The notes: generated by a model from the sequence alone, not told the origin. 64,000 nucleotides of DNA from Ornithodoros turicata (GCF_037126465.1 NC_088207.1:20971049-21035048), one strand, 5' to 3'. Shown: positions 32,461 to 43,310, numbered from the stretch's first letter. A program made the numbers and translations.

Positions 32461-32645
32461 CACCACATCATCATCCCATTTATGTGTGTGTGTGTGCGTG
32501 TGTGTGCATTTACAGATAATTGCAGTCAACACAAACGAGCGAATGGTACAGCAGAAATAATTATTAGGTAAATAAATACCCGCAGCGAGGTATATCGTTT
32601 GATTCGTATCCGAGGGCTAGAATACTATATCGCTGGGGATCTATC

Positions 32646-32678
32646 CAAGGCCATCACAGGTAGTCTGTGATGGCCTTG
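32646..32678. repeat. Perfect 14-bp hairpin
   Basis: CAAGGCCATCACAG and CTGTGATGGCCTTG flank a 5-base loop (GTAGT). No T-run or other sign of function follows. Probably the core of a decayed foldback element. Confidence 0.8.
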
Positions 32679-32714
32679 CATCGCTTTGTTGCGCATTGGT
32701 AATCGCTCGGCAAA

Positions 32715-32880
32715 ACTCACTCATGAGCATGGTCATTCATGCTCAATGTGGTGAATGAGTTAAGCATGAGCGAGCAAACGGAGAGCTGAGCAGGGGGTGA
32801 ATGAGCACGCGTGAGCATATATGTATAGAGCTGAGCAATGAGTGAGTGAGAGCCTGAGTGAGCAAACGGAGATCTGTATA
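32715..32880. repeat. TGAGC-rich block 1
   Basis: Degenerate words TGAGCATG, GAATGAG, TGAGCGAGCAAACGGAGA and GAGCTGAGCA are repeated without a fixed period. A second block at 33085-33270 repeats the same words in the same order, about 370 bp downstream. Confidence 0.65.
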
Positions 32881-33084
32881 ACGAAGGTCTCGGGATTACC
32901 GCGGGCGCTATGTAGATAAGCCGGACGAGTGCCCCTCCCCACTACCAATCTAAACATCATGATAGCCCATTGAGTCCTTCTCGATCCTAAACAGTTACAA
33001 TGGTAGCATATTGGCTAAATCGAGTCTCATGGTGAGAGTGGCTGCAGATGCTACACGGAGGAACCCGATATACTTGACAAAATT

Positions 33085-33270
33085 CACACGTATGAGCATG
33101 TTCACCCATGCTCACTAACCGTCAATGTGACGAATGAATTGAGCATGGGTGAAGCGAGGAGCTGAGCAGGGAATGTGTGAACATGAGTTAGCAACTGAGT
33201 GGCGTGTGAGCGAATATGAGTAAGCAAACAAGGAGCGGAGCTTGAGATGAGTGAGGATGAGTGCGCAGGA
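33085..33270. repeat. TGAGC-rich block 2
   Basis: Direct, diverged copy of 32715-32880: TGAGCATG, CATGCTCA, GAATTGAGCATG, GAGCTGAGCAGGG, then TGAGTTAGC and GAGTAAGCAAACAAGGAG. Confidence 0.65.
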
Positions 33271-33302
33271 GTTATAAGAGCCGACCCCTGCAACCACAAC
33301 AA

Positions 33303-33590
33303 TAACAGATGATGATGATTAGGTGGGGTGTTTCGCCGTGGCGGTGCGGTACCCTACCCCATTGCACGAGGAACATTATATGAAGATGATGAAGGAAGGA
33401 TGAAAATACGTGAACAAATTAAAAGGTCTGGAGCAATCCAGTGGATGATAGGAAGTCAATGAGCAGGTGAAGAACCCGACCATGGAGCACAGGATCTTCA
33501 TGCTCATGAGAGACCACGCTGCCGGAGAGACCACGGCCTGCAAGGATGGCAGAAGACGACTTCGAGAACCATGCAGCTATTGATAAAAGT
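33303..33590 (-). pseudogene. I-type LINE 3' end, minus strand
   Basis: The minus-strand frame LLIDFLSSTGLLQTF matches the LINE C-terminus seen at 32330-32373 (VAEFLSSTGLMDEL). The UTR has GCAATGGGGTAGGGTACCGC and CATCATCATC, and ends at TTATTGTTGTGG. 5'-truncated. Confidence 0.7.
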
Positions 33591-33599
33591 TAAGCAAAG

Positions 33600-34415
33600 T
33601 GTCCCAACTACGTAATAAATATGTTATCCTTTTACTGCAAAACTGTTCACATAAGCGATATTTCTGTGTTGCATCATCTTCGTATTTCAAACAAAAGGAT
33701 CGCGTAACTTTTTTTTTTTTAGTAACGGTAGCGGTACTCTGTTACTTTAAGAAAGAAGTATCGATATCGGCATTTCGATGCTTTTTACTCAAGTAACGAG
33801 TATCGGTATCGCGATACCATATTTCGGTAGCGGACACAACTATATATATGACTTAGGAAGACACCACATGACATATTTCAAAAGCGTTTCAAGCGGTGAA
33901 ATACAATGTTAACCAATACTTTGGTTGGCTTCTGCAGGAAAGCAAAGCGTTAAACATTTATTCGAATACGCGGAAGGGGAATGGTTATTTGCATCATTCC
34001 AAGGAACGCACCAAGTAAGGAATGTAGTCAATGTTTTCACGGAAGTTCTGCATGCCTTCCTGTGCACCGTACCTGTACATACGTGTCCGATATATATGAG
34101 CATAATAAAACGTGTGAGGTAGTGCCTCAACAAATGTGCAATACGTCGGAAACCGAACGTAAACTGCGCAAGCGTATCCTTCACTGTTGTTTCTGCGATG
34201 CGGCTAAAACGGCGCTGTAACCGGGTGTACGCCGAAATAAACCATTAAAAATAATACATTAAAAAATATACGCTTAAGGATATCCTCGTAAAAATCCGTC
34301 TTCCGAAATAAATCGCTGAAAAGTCCATGGCCCCAAAATAAACACTACCAAATAAATCATAGTTAAATCATAGTAAATCATCATCAGTTCCTGCGGATCC
34401 CTTCTCGGTGAACTA
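33600..34415. other. Intergenic with one exon-like piece
   Basis: A T-run and GTAAC/CGATACC words at 33700-33835 look like a decayed foldback element. At about 33937-34012 an open stretch (KHLFEYAEGEWLFASFQG) lies between GCTTCTGCAG and CACCAA/GTAAGG, good splice consensus, but it stands alone and I do not recognise it. Confidence 0.3.
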
Positions 34416-34419
34416 TGAA

Positions 34420-34576
34420 AAATTTCGTGTTTGTTTCCTTTTTGTTCGTTTGTTTTTCTTCTTGTTTGTCTTTCTTTTTCTTTTTCTTGTCCTTTCTTTC
34501 CTGGGAATAGCAAGCCGCCGTAGCGCGGGCTAACCTTTCCCTCCTATTTTTGATATAATAAACATATTCCCCCATA
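34420..34576 (+). mobile_element. LINE 3' tail fragment
   Basis: CT-rich tract, AATAGCAAGCCGCC, GGCTAACCTTTCCC and AATAAACATATTCCCC. Same tail family as 2830-2985. No coding part is left. Confidence 0.65.
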
Positions 34577-35677
34577 GTTAGGCTTAGGGTGTAAATGTGC
34601 CGAATGTTAATTTAAGGGCGACACGATGTTGTTCTCAATGCAACGCCACTCGAACGTCTTTTATGCATATTTCTACCGTTGTTGATAATGAGTCTTCTAA
34701 TGAGAGATGGAAAAAATGAAATGTCCAGCTTAAAAGTGCAGAAGACGACGCAGCACCTCGGCGCCCAGACGACGCCCGATCTCGGCATCCACGGTCTCAA
34801 AAAAAAAAAAAAAAAAATGCCGTATTGTGCGTGAATCCGATATCACTAACTGTCCCCTCACCTTCACGTCGTGGTGGAGGTGGTGGAAAAATTGCTCGCC
34901 GAGTTCGGCGACGCTTGTAGCGGGCAACGTCGCGACTAACCCAGGAGGATGAGGTAGATGATTAGATGACGATGCGGTTAGATGAGATTCTAGGCAGTAG
35001 ATCATTACGCGTGAAGATCTTGAGGCGGCCAAGGATGACGCAGAGCACAACACAACACACAGAGTTTATATCAGGTTAGGTAGGCCGCAGCGACGATCTT
35101 GAGGCGGCCGTGTGGGACAAAAAGGCTCGGTTCATAGCCAGCAAAATAGCACCTGCTTAAATGCCTGTCAAAAACGTAGGATGAGACTTGTGTCTTTTAA
35201 GAAGCAGACTAGGGCAGCAGTCCGTTTGCGCTTCTCAGCCGGCGTAGTGCCACCAAAGATGACGTCGGACAGCGAAGGGATACTTAAAGAGTTCGCGATG
35301 TCTGTGAAAGTCGTTTTAGCGAATGAACTAACCAACATGCTGTTCCGATGTGTACGCACTGCTAGGCCTAACGGCCGAAATATGCCTCGCTAAAAGCACT
35401 TTCACAGACATCAAAGGCACGTGAAGCGGAGCGATTGATTAGATATGTCGAATTTTTAAACACTGCATACCATTTTGCGAAGAAATCGGAGCGGTTTCTC
35501 TGTTTCGAGACCGTGAATTTCGAGACAGGAAATCTCGTATAATCGGGGATATCGAGGCCTTGCCGACGACAGTCTTACTATTTTTCGCGCATCAGTGAGG
35601 ATTTCTTTTGACAGATCTTTTTTTTCCTTGATGAGTTGGTTGGTTTCGTGAAGTGTATTCCTGCGAGTTGATTTTGC
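34577..35677. other. Intergenic; one short inverted repeat
   Basis: A poly-A run lies at about 34800-34817. At 35297-35420 GATGTCTGTGAAAGT and GCTAAAA words recur in inverted orientation with a spacer of about 60 bp. The segment 34870-34950 shares a GTGGTGG...GGGCAACGTCGCGAC outline with the SINE body elsewhere but is too diverged to assign. Confidence 0.35.
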
Positions 35678-35870
35678 CACCGTGGATGTTGACAGAGTTT
35701 ATACCTTATTTTTACTCTTACATTTCCATGAACGTGAACATGTTTGGCACAGGTGTGCCTTGTTGGGTAGAAACTCAACAGGATCAACGTGGATCCAACC
35801 AAAGTTAGCTCGAAAGAGGGATCCCGACGTTTCGGAGCCGAATCGGCTCCTTCTTCAGGGGTGACGAAAA
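35678..35870 (-). mobile_element. Penelope-like terminal fragment with possible hammerhead core
   Basis: On the minus strand CTGAAGA (35858-35852), a stem GGAGCC...GGCTCC, then GAAAC and GTC (35833-35826) follow the order of a hammerhead ribozyme core: CUGANGA, stem II, GAAA, very short stem III, cleavage triplet. Minimal hammerheads of this kind are known from terminal repeats of Penelope-like retroelements. The flank continues with GTTGAGTTTCTACCCAAC, which I associate from memory with such repeats. No reverse transcriptase or GIY-YIG frame remains. Confidence 0.45.
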
Positions 35871-36255
35871 GGCCATTACATCTTACATTTCCGTGCTTAT
35901 ACTCTTTATATCTTATAATTTAATTTATCTTGAAAAGTGGATTTGTACGTGACTTAGTTTCAATGTTTCTTCAATTATTTATTTCGGCGTCACCCTCTGT
36001 AACCGCAGCTGTAATACAACGCCTAGGAACGCTATACCCTGAAAGCTTACGTAGCACCGCCACACAACGCAAAAACCCCATTTTTTGCAGCGTGACGGCG
36101 TTAATAGTCCACACGATTAAACGCAACGCAAAGTCCGCACGTGTTATTACAGCAGCAGCGTGCACATAATATAGATTTATCATCTCCTTGACACGCAGAT
36201 GACGTGGCTGCGATGCTCTCTATACGAGGCAGTCCTTCGTTGAAAAGGTAGCATC

Positions 36256-38382
36256 ATGTCGACGATGAAAAACACAACGACCATTAAGGTAGGCGTCAAG
36301 ATACCGAACCGCGACGCTGAACTTTTGGAACTGGACCTGAGCGCCCCCCTGGCAGACTTCGTTGAAGACCTCTGCAGACGGGAAGGGATTGCGAATGCGA
36401 AAGATTATGCTCTCGCGTTTGCAGATCGCAAGACTGGATACATCGTCGAGTCGAGAAAGCAAGACATCAAGAATGGCGACCTGCTTCAGCTGACAGATTC
36501 TCCATCCAAGAAGCGACAGGAGATTATTAGGAACCTTAACTTTGGTGCCATGGACGGTAAAGTGTCGGCTTTATGTATGTTACTTGAACGGGTGACGGAT
36601 CCAGTCTTCGTCACAGAGTTCATCAGCAACGACGGACATAAGTTGCTCGTAAGTGCCATGGAAAATGGACTCTTTAGAGGCAAGATAATGGGTAAGGCTT
36701 CGCAGTGCTTCGAAGGTCTTATGGATCACAGCGTTGTCTCGTGGGATATTGTGAGTGAGAAGTTTGTAACCCGGCTGATAAGGCACGTGAGTTCTGCCAC
36801 TCGTATCGATAACGTCGGCGTTGACACGTCGCTGTCCATATTGGAATCTGCGGCCACGCAACGCTCGGACCTCTACAGTGTTATACGTACGACAATGCCC
36901 TTTGGAAACTACGTCAACTTTGTAGGAGTCGGTTCGATACCGGTGCTGAAAAACGCGATCGCCCTTTTGAACATTATGTTCAAACGAGCAGATTACGCGG
37001 AACGACGTTCTCTAGAAGGGCTCATATTAAAATTTGGGCTCAAGAATATGATATGGCACCGTGTGTCCCACATAACCCAAGTGGATATTGAGCTGGCCCA
37101 CCAACTATTCGTGATGCAGTCTCACCTTTTGAATTTGTACGGAGAAATGAGAAATTCAATGTTTGACTTGATGGACTCGAGTCACGAGCAAAAGATCAAG
37201 TTGCTGCTCAGGTATGGGTTTGATATTGACCCAGACGCCCAAGAAACGCCAGATGAGCATCCTTCGAATCTCTTATTAGCTGAATCCAAGACGCTTGGGT
37301 ACACAGCAGCGCCAATGAAGGACTTTATGAAGCCGTGCGGAAAATTAGCTCTATATTCTCTCGCATATTTCGCGGAGCATGACAGCGCGAGTTTCTCGAG
37401 ACTGGTACAGGAGAACAGTACCTCGTCGCAGGAACACAGCTGCCCTCTCGTTGCGAGCAGCATCAAGCTTGTGGAACTTCTCTGCGACCTCTTCCGCATC
37501 GGAGAAACCGTGGCGGAGCAGGGTATCTTCTACCCCATGTTCTTTTCGACTCGCTACTTCTTTGAAGAACTCTTTATTGTGGGAATGAAGCTCGTCTTCA
37601 AGACCTGGTGCGAAATGAGGGCGACGACGGAAGACATCGACAAAGTGTTCGGCATCGTTCGCGAACAAATCATCCGTACTCTAAAAAGCGAGCAGAACAG
37701 TCCAACAATCCAGGATTTCAGGACATCCTTATGGCAGATGCCCTACTCTGTAGTTGTTAGTCAGCTGCAGAAGGAAAGAGCAGAGAGGGAAGAATGGGAA
37801 AGTCAGTCTGCGGCTGTTCGTCAACTGCGTCAATCCCTCGTGTCCGATGCCGTGGAGCTGGTTAAGACGAACAGACTGAATTTTCTCTGCACGGGAACCA
37901 TGTTTCAACGCTACACACAAAAGGGACAGAGACTCAAGGGCAAGTACTGTTACGCGATGCTCTCTGACAATCACAAATATATTCACTATGGCGAATGCGC
38001 TGCTGACGACGAGCCGAGACTCGAAGAGCTGCAACACACACATATGGTTTCAGAGATAGAAGAACTACTCACTGGGTCGGACTGTCCTCATACTCGAAAA
38101 GGTCACAAGGCCACCACCGATCTGGCCTTCTCCATTGTTCGTTGTTACGAAGAGCCGCCGCTGAACTTTGTGGCGCCAAACGAAGTTGTGTTTCAGTACT
38201 GGATAGATGGACTGAATGCTTTAATCGGTCGTCCCATGACCAGTGAAGAGACCCAAAGGGACTTGGAGACGCTGTTGCACATGGAGATTAAATTGCGTCT
38301 GCTTGAGACCGAAGGACTGAGCATTCCGGAAGTGGCGCCTCCTATTCCGTCTAGTCCAGAAAACTATGATTTTCATTCTTGA
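36256..38382 (+). CDS. ELMO/CED-12 family protein, intronless
   Basis: A 708-codon uninterrupted frame, close to the 727 residues of human ELMO1. Order: N-terminal ubiquitin-like region (1-80), armadillo-like region (about 85-290), ELMO domain (about 345-480; FMKPCGKLALYSLAYFAEHD, HPMFF-like YPMFFSTRYFFEELF, KTWCEMRATTEDIDKV), PH domain (about 545-665; LNFLCTGTMFQR, KYIHYGE, DCPHTRKG, WIDGLNALIGR) and a proline-rich tail (APPIPSSPENYDF). ELMO proteins bind DOCK proteins to activate Rac in engulfment and cell migration, in the cytoplasm and at the membrane. Absence of introns over 2.1 kb in a genome whose transposon genes are spliced suggests a retrogene. No poly-A tract or flanking duplication is left, so it would be old, and the open frame implies selection. 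Start: first ATG, context AGCATCATGT. Confidence 0.93.
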   Translation: MSTMKNTTTIKVGVKIPNRDAELLELDLSAPLADFVEDLCRREGIANAKDYALAFADRKTGYIVESRKQDIKNGDLLQLTDSPSKKRQEIIRNLNFGAMDGKVSALCMLLERVTDPVFVTEFISNDGHKLLVSAMENGLFRGKIMGKASQCFEGLMDHSVVSWDIVSEKFVTRLIRHVSSATRIDNVGVDTSLSILESAATQRSDLYSVIRTTMPFGNYVNFVGVGSIPVLKNAIALLNIMFKRADYAERRSLEGLILKFGLKNMIWHRVSHITQVDIELAHQLFVMQSHLLNLYGEMRNSMFDLMDSSHEQKIKLLLRYGFDIDPDAQETPDEHPSNLLLAESKTLGYTAAPMKDFMKPCGKLALYSLAYFAEHDSASFSRLVQENSTSSQEHSCPLVASSIKLVELLCDLFRIGETVAEQGIFYPMFFSTRYFFEELFIVGMKLVFKTWCEMRATTEDIDKVFGIVREQIIRTLKSEQNSPTIQDFRTSLWQMPYSVVVSQLQKERAEREEWESQSAAVRQLRQSLVSDAVELVKTNRLNFLCTGTMFQRYTQKGQRLKGKYCYAMLSDNHKYIHYGECAADDEPRLEELQHTHMVSEIEELLTGSDCPHTRKGHKATTDLAFSIVRCYEEPPLNFVAPNEVVFQYWIDGLNALIGRPMTSEETQRDLETLLHMEIKLRLLETEGLSIPEVAPPIPSSPENYDFHS

Positions 38383-38516
38383 ATACCTTCTATCGATGTT
38401 AATGAATATAACGAAGCGCCATAATGAAACAGTGATAGTGAAACATTGCTTCAAGTCAGTTACGATGTTACCGCGTAAAAATGTTTTGGATCAGAACAGC
38501 TCATATACGGTGCGTT

Positions 38517-38522
38517 AATAAA
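38517..38522 (+). terminator. Polyadenylation signal
   Basis: AATAAA about 135 bp after the ELMO stop codon, a plausible distance. No genomic poly-A run follows. Confidence 0.5.
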
Positions 38523-39934
38523 TCATGACGTGAATGGCTATCATGGTTTCAGTGAATGTTACTGGCCCAATATATGGCGCTGCAGTGTAGTTGGATTGAG
38601 AGTGCATGATGTGCTCTATTTTCAGTCATTTTTATTTTTATTTTATTCTACATAAGGGTACCAGGATAATGGAATTTTTCCTACGTGTGCTACTTGGCTA
38701 ACCACAGAAGACATGATTTTCTCAGAGACATGGGGGATGTCCTGAGGTGAAAGTGGGGCAGTGAGCCAGAAATTAAGTAACAAATGTACACAGTCATCGT
38801 CGGTTCATGTATTTGCTGCTGAGGCGAAGCTGTTTATTTATCTTTTGAACGTATCGAACCTACTATGTCTTCGTAGTGGCGTAGGCTGCATTGTAACGAT
38901 CGAAATGCATGCTTTCGTGGCTCGCGTGACCCAGTCGAGGCAGGAATCATATACCGAGTTCAGCGTCTATAGCGACGAATGCTATCGTATGTTTTTGCAG
39001 TGGATCTGGGGCCATTGTGCTTCAGTCGGGAATTAAGAGGGCTACAGGGTAGCTGCCCACCAGTTCCGGACTGTCGTGTCCACTGTGTTAAAGTGGCCCT
39101 ATACGGACTAAATCTCGTGTCCTCAGAATCCTACTAAAGTTATGTTACTGAAATCTTCTTGGTCGCCCTTTATATCCCCGAAAAATATTTTGTCTCTACG
39201 TAACACGAGAGTTAGAGAAAAATAATTCTTATTTTTGAAATCTGTGACGTCATGTCGTGCTCCGGTGGCGCGCTCAGCTCTCACCTGGCAACATTGTTGC
39301 CCTTCGCGTCTTCCGAGTGTGCTCCCGAGCCACACCAATGCATCAATCGCCGACACACGCGAGATGGTGGGGTCGCACGGAAGGGAGACAGCCACGTCGA
39401 TAGGAGACGAGCGCTCTCCCCAGAACATCACATCACTGCATTTTGCGGGCAACACATTACGTCACCTTCTCGCGTCATCGAAACTTGTGGAGTCTTACCA
39501 GATTTTGTGTATTGTTAGGCAGAAAACCGAGACAGGTGTAGCCAATGGAGGTAGGGTTTTTAATAGCAGCCGGAAAGGATGGAGGCCGAGAACAGAATGA
39601 ATCGGGCGCGGTCTCCCGCGATGGTCAGAGCGATGGGGATGATTGCGATCGGTGATCTTCCTCACAGTATATAATCTTTGATGTACCTTATTTCCATGGA
39701 CTAAATAAAATAAATGTCGATTTCCGAGTCCGTGGTGGCACTTTAGGCGACATTAGCTCACTGCGATCATAAAACCGTATACAGTAATGGTGCTGGGACA
39801 TGATGGACAAGTCTCTGATGTATTCAGTGACTTCAAATCAGTCATCTCCCGTTTCAGGGGCTTAATTACTTACACGTCTGGCGAGGTAACGAGGACGCGG
39901 TCCATTTTGAACAGGAATGAACGGGTGAGGGCAA
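38523..39934. other. Intergenic, no gene recognised
   Basis: 39230-39480 contains GTGACGTCATG and CACCTGGCAACA stretches that look like a dispersed repeat, without clear ends. Open frames at 38761-39036 and 39235-39600 show no domain. Confidence 0.35.
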
Positions 39935-40268
39935 CGTTCAGCCAGTGGCGGAGGATCTGGAGCACATTCTTCTTCATTGCCCTCACTACGAACCTTCACG
40001 AACCACACTCTCCGAGTCTCTTCGTCAGCTGGACTCTCGCCCTTTCTCCCTACCGAAATTGCTTGGTCCCTGGCCCAATCCAGCCCAGCAACGCTCTGCG
40101 CTCAAAGGTCTTCTGACATTTCTGGACACCATCGGACTTCGATCGTTATTGTAAAGGGGCAAGTTATTTTATTCCCCCCATTCCACCAAGCACTGGGGTA
40201 GAGTATCGCCTGTTGCGATGAAACTCCCCACTCTCCAAGGCCGAAAATAAAGTTGTTGTTGTTGTTCA
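39935..40268 (+). pseudogene. I-type LINE 3' end with (GTT)n tail
   Basis: VAEDLEHILLHCPHYEPSRT, LRQLDSRPFSLPKLLGPWP and LKGLLTFLDTIGLRSLL end the LINE protein. The UTR has ACTGGGGTAGAGTATCGCC, AAACTCCCCACTC and AATAAAGTTGTTGTTGTT. The C-terminus is open, so it is a relatively young but heavily 5'-truncated copy. Confidence 0.8.
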
Positions 40269-40271
40269 GCC

Positions 40272-40448
40272 AGTGGCGGTCCCAAGGGGGGTTGGCGTTG
40301 GGGGCAGTCGCCCCCGGCCAAAAGCATAGCCTGGTCCAGTTTTCGTCTCTTTCCCTGTGACACTCTCAAGGAGAGCGAAGAGGGCGCACCCCCAAACTTG
40401 TTGCTTCGGTGTACAATATGCAGTCGGTATTTATTTACGAGTTAAAAG
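40272..40448. other. Possible hAT-like element end
   Basis: CAGTGGCGGTCCCAAGGGG directly follows the LINE tail and resembles hAT-type termini; GGGGGCAGTCGCCCCC is a short inverted repeat inside. No matching right end was found. Confidence 0.3.
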
Positions 40449-40655
40449 TTATTCCAAAAGCAACTGCATCAGGTTTGCATGTGTGTTTTCAGCCTCTCTT
40501 CGAGCTTCACTGTCACTTTCTTTCATCCTTAAGCGTTGCTCCTCTCGCGTCTCATCCAATTCAAGGCGTCGTCTTTCAAGCTCAACTTGGGCCTCGAATC
40601 TCTGTCTCTCCAGGTTCTCCGTTCTGCTCTTCTTCGTCAGGTGGACCAGACTCAA
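40449..40655 (-). other. Coiled-coil C-terminal exon, possibly transposon-linked
   Basis: The minus-strand frame (RQRFEAQVELERRRLELDET, EEQRLRMKESDSEARREAE) is a strong heptad-type charged helix ending LMQLLLE and a stop. Similar C-terminal helices occur in Myb/SANT-like proteins linked to DNA transposons, which is only a general resemblance. A hAT transposase fragment on the same strand lies upstream. Confidence 0.35.
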
Positions 40656-40789
40656 AGGGATTGCTTAAGACTCTGCATCAAGCCGGATAATATCGTACAA
40701 TTTGTATAAATGGCAAGGGGATCAATAAGGAAACGCACAGAAGACAGAACGAGTACAAGTGACGCAGGCGAAACTGTTTTAGGGGTGCT

Positions 40790-41190
40790 TCGCACAAGAC
40801 CTACACCAAATCATGCGTCTGAACTGCTCGTTCTCCACAACTGAAAAACACTGCATGCTCCCCACAACAAAATATAAAACATACCGGTCTATCTGTCTCT
40901 GGGCCCCTAGCCGCCTTTGGTTATCCCAGGGACTTAGGCTTCTGCTGTGCCACATGGTACAGACCAGGATGCTGCGTCTTAAAAGCCACTTCATAACCCG
41001 TGGATGTCTGCAAATTCTTCGCAGTTCAAGGTACATTACCTCCAAGTGCTTGATCAAGTTGGATGTAGATGTCCTACTGCATGCATGAATAAGTCTTCTT
41101 GCACGTCTTGCAACAAACTTTGACGTTGACATCCGTAGAGCACACGAAGTCAAATGTTCCTTCGTATATTGGCCAAGGAACCTCCATGTT
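40790..41190 (-). pseudogene. hAT transposase N-terminus with BED finger, broken
   Basis: On the minus strand MEVPWPIYEG...VCCKTCKKTYSC, then after a frame change TSTSNLIKHLE, is a BED zinc finger (C-x2-C, then SNLxxHL). Further on AQRQIDRYVLYFVVGSMQCF and SVVENEQFRRMI match the hAT transposase segment just after the finger (mQPFSxVExxxFRxL). The histidine pair of the finger and the rest of the transposase are missing or out of frame. Dead. Confidence 0.7.
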
Positions 41191-41227
41191 GCACGTCGGT
41201 GGATTGACCACTTCCAAATGTTATCGA

Positions 41228-41368
41228 AGTGTCTCTCATTATAAACAAATGTTGTACTGCACGTCAAAGAGGCATGCTAATTCTATTGCGCCTCGTTGAA
41301 GTGGCTCTCTTTGTAAACTAATGTTGTACTGTCCGTCAAAGAGGAATACTACATCTACTGCGCCCCGT
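41228..41368. repeat. Tandem duplication, about 71 bp
   Basis: Two adjacent copies share GAAGTG.CTCTC, AATGTTGTACTG, CGTCAAAGAGG and CTACTGCGCC/CTATTGCGCC, with about 85% identity. They lie just upstream of the hAT BED-finger remnant on its strand. Confidence 0.75.
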
Positions 41369-41649
41369 GCGAGGCGAGAGTACCGCGCATAGCCTAGCAG
41401 CATGCTTCACATCCCTGAGGTAGCTTCCTGTCGATGTCAAACATCCAAGGAGGAGAACATGACCCGTGCCCACTTCTTTGTGCGCTTTAGTTAGCTGGAG
41501 TGCAACAATAGAGATTCATTGTGTCTGTGTGTTTGTTGGCCGTCGTCGTTCGCTGTTTTCGTTGCTTTGGAGTCTGCTGACGGCCCCACATTCAATGGAG
41601 TTGCGAAATAAATGCAAAGTGGAAATCATCGTGAGAATCTACAATTTCG

Positions 41650-41760
41650 AAATAAAGTAACTAACTAAAGTAACTGTAACTAGTTACAGTGACAAGTTTC
41701 ATTTTTCTTAATAGTTACTGTAGCTACTAACTTGAAAGTTACATCCCAAGACTGCCATAG
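41650..41760. repeat. GTAAC-rich foldback repeat
   Basis: AGTAACTGTAACTAGTTACAGT and related words, self-complementary over about 100 bp. No coding content. Confidence 0.45.
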
Positions 41761-41763
41761 ACC

Positions 41764-42970
41764 ATGCTTTGCCTACTATGCCGCGTCGCAAAAAAGCTCG
41801 GGGTAGGGGACCATAAGGTCTACAAAGCAAATCTCACTTTAATGAATAGAAACAGTCATCCCTGCTGCGACGAGTTTATTTCTTTGTCTGCGATGGTTTC
41901 TAGCCCATCTAACTACCTGCACGATATCAGCTGTCACATTAAACTTCAGCGTTGGCTGATATTCATGCGCTGAAATCGAAATGCTTGTGGCATCGCGAAA
42001 TTGGAGAAGGGGGTGGGGGTCGCGACGCGATATCTTGTAGTTCTGATGGGTCGCAGGGTACCAGTGTTTGGGAACCACCGGCGTAGGCGATGTGCTGCGG
42101 AGCATTCGTGCATGTATATAGTTAGCAGATCCGCCGACTATGGGCTGCTGCGGGAACAACAGCTACTGATCCCCAGCTTTCGTGGACAGCGACGCCTTGC
42201 GCCCTCTCGCGGCCGTTGAGTGAAACTTGCCGCCAAGACAATAGAAAAGTGCTGTACCAGCTGTTCTATCCAAGGTATCGTAATATTCCCGAGGATACAC
42301 GTTCTGACATCTATTCTAAGCTTATACAAATGAAAAATACCATTATACATGAAATACCTTTGGTTCCCCGGACATCCCGCTTTTCGGACCGTGAATATAC
42401 ATGGGAGGTATGGGTATTTTCACGCAGGAGACGATGTAATCGCTTAATATCTCTGGTAATGTATGATGCACTGTAATATTCCCGTTTGTTGAACGGTATC
42501 TCTAGATTTAACATTTAGAAGAAGTGCTAGAATCACTGAACCGTCTGCGGTTCCCTTGTGCGGCAAACTTGGCACAAATGCCAAATTTTGGAAACAAAGA
42601 AAGTGGCTTCTCTGCGTTGCAGGGGTGTGTAGCAGGGAAGTTACCTTGGCGCGCCTGTGGAACTTTTCTCAGCTTATTTTGATTTAGTAACTGCTCTTGA
42701 CCTCAGTTCTTGAGTTAGGTATAATTTTGAGAGCATGATTTCTACATTATGCGCCCGCGGGTGGAACACGAATTTTGAAGTGTTATCTCTTATCATATTC
42801 ATTATTAAGATATCGCTGTTCAATGAATTCGTTTGTGTTAACGTATTTGAGAAAATTTTAGAAGTAGACTTTTTGTTTATCGCCAATTGCCGTTCGGTTT
42901 TAAGAACATCTGACAACACAACAGTGCGTGTTCACGTAATTATACTGCACACACACTGATAGTAACTTCC
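41764..42970. other. Intergenic; hAT-like MITE fragment
   Basis: At 42000-42095, read on the minus strand, GGTGGTTCCCAAACACTGG and CCCTGCGACCCATC resemble the end of a Charlie/Tip100-type hAT MITE. The rest shows only short frames. Confidence 0.4.
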
Positions 42971-42974
42971 CGAC

Positions 42975-43200
42975 GTGAATGACGATGGTGGGGGGAGGCA
43001 TCGTTTGTCGAAAGAAAAAACAAAAACAAAAATAGATTAACAATACTTTAATAGGGAGAGAATAGAGAGAAAGAATTAATAACGACGATGGGATGAGGGA
43101 GATGCAGTCGCGGTGACCGAAAATGTGGAACAACAACAACAACAATAAATGATGACGATGAGATGGGGTAATGGGATGGGATGAGATGAAACGTAATCGC
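42975..43200 (-). mobile_element. LINE/SINE 3' fragment, minus strand
   Basis: On the minus strand CATCTCATCGTCATCATT and TTGTTGTTGTTGTTCCAC stand beside AT-rich sequence. This resembles the CAT-rich UTR and (GTT)n tail of the LINE families here (compare 56430-56620). No coding remnant. Confidence 0.4.
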
Positions 43201-43310
43201 AGTGCGCCTCATATTGCTAGGAATGAAGCGTGGGGTTAGTTGGTGAGGGTTCTCTCACTTGTGACTTCTGTTTGTGCGCTCTTTTTCTTTCTTCTTTTTC
43301 TTTTTTGTAT

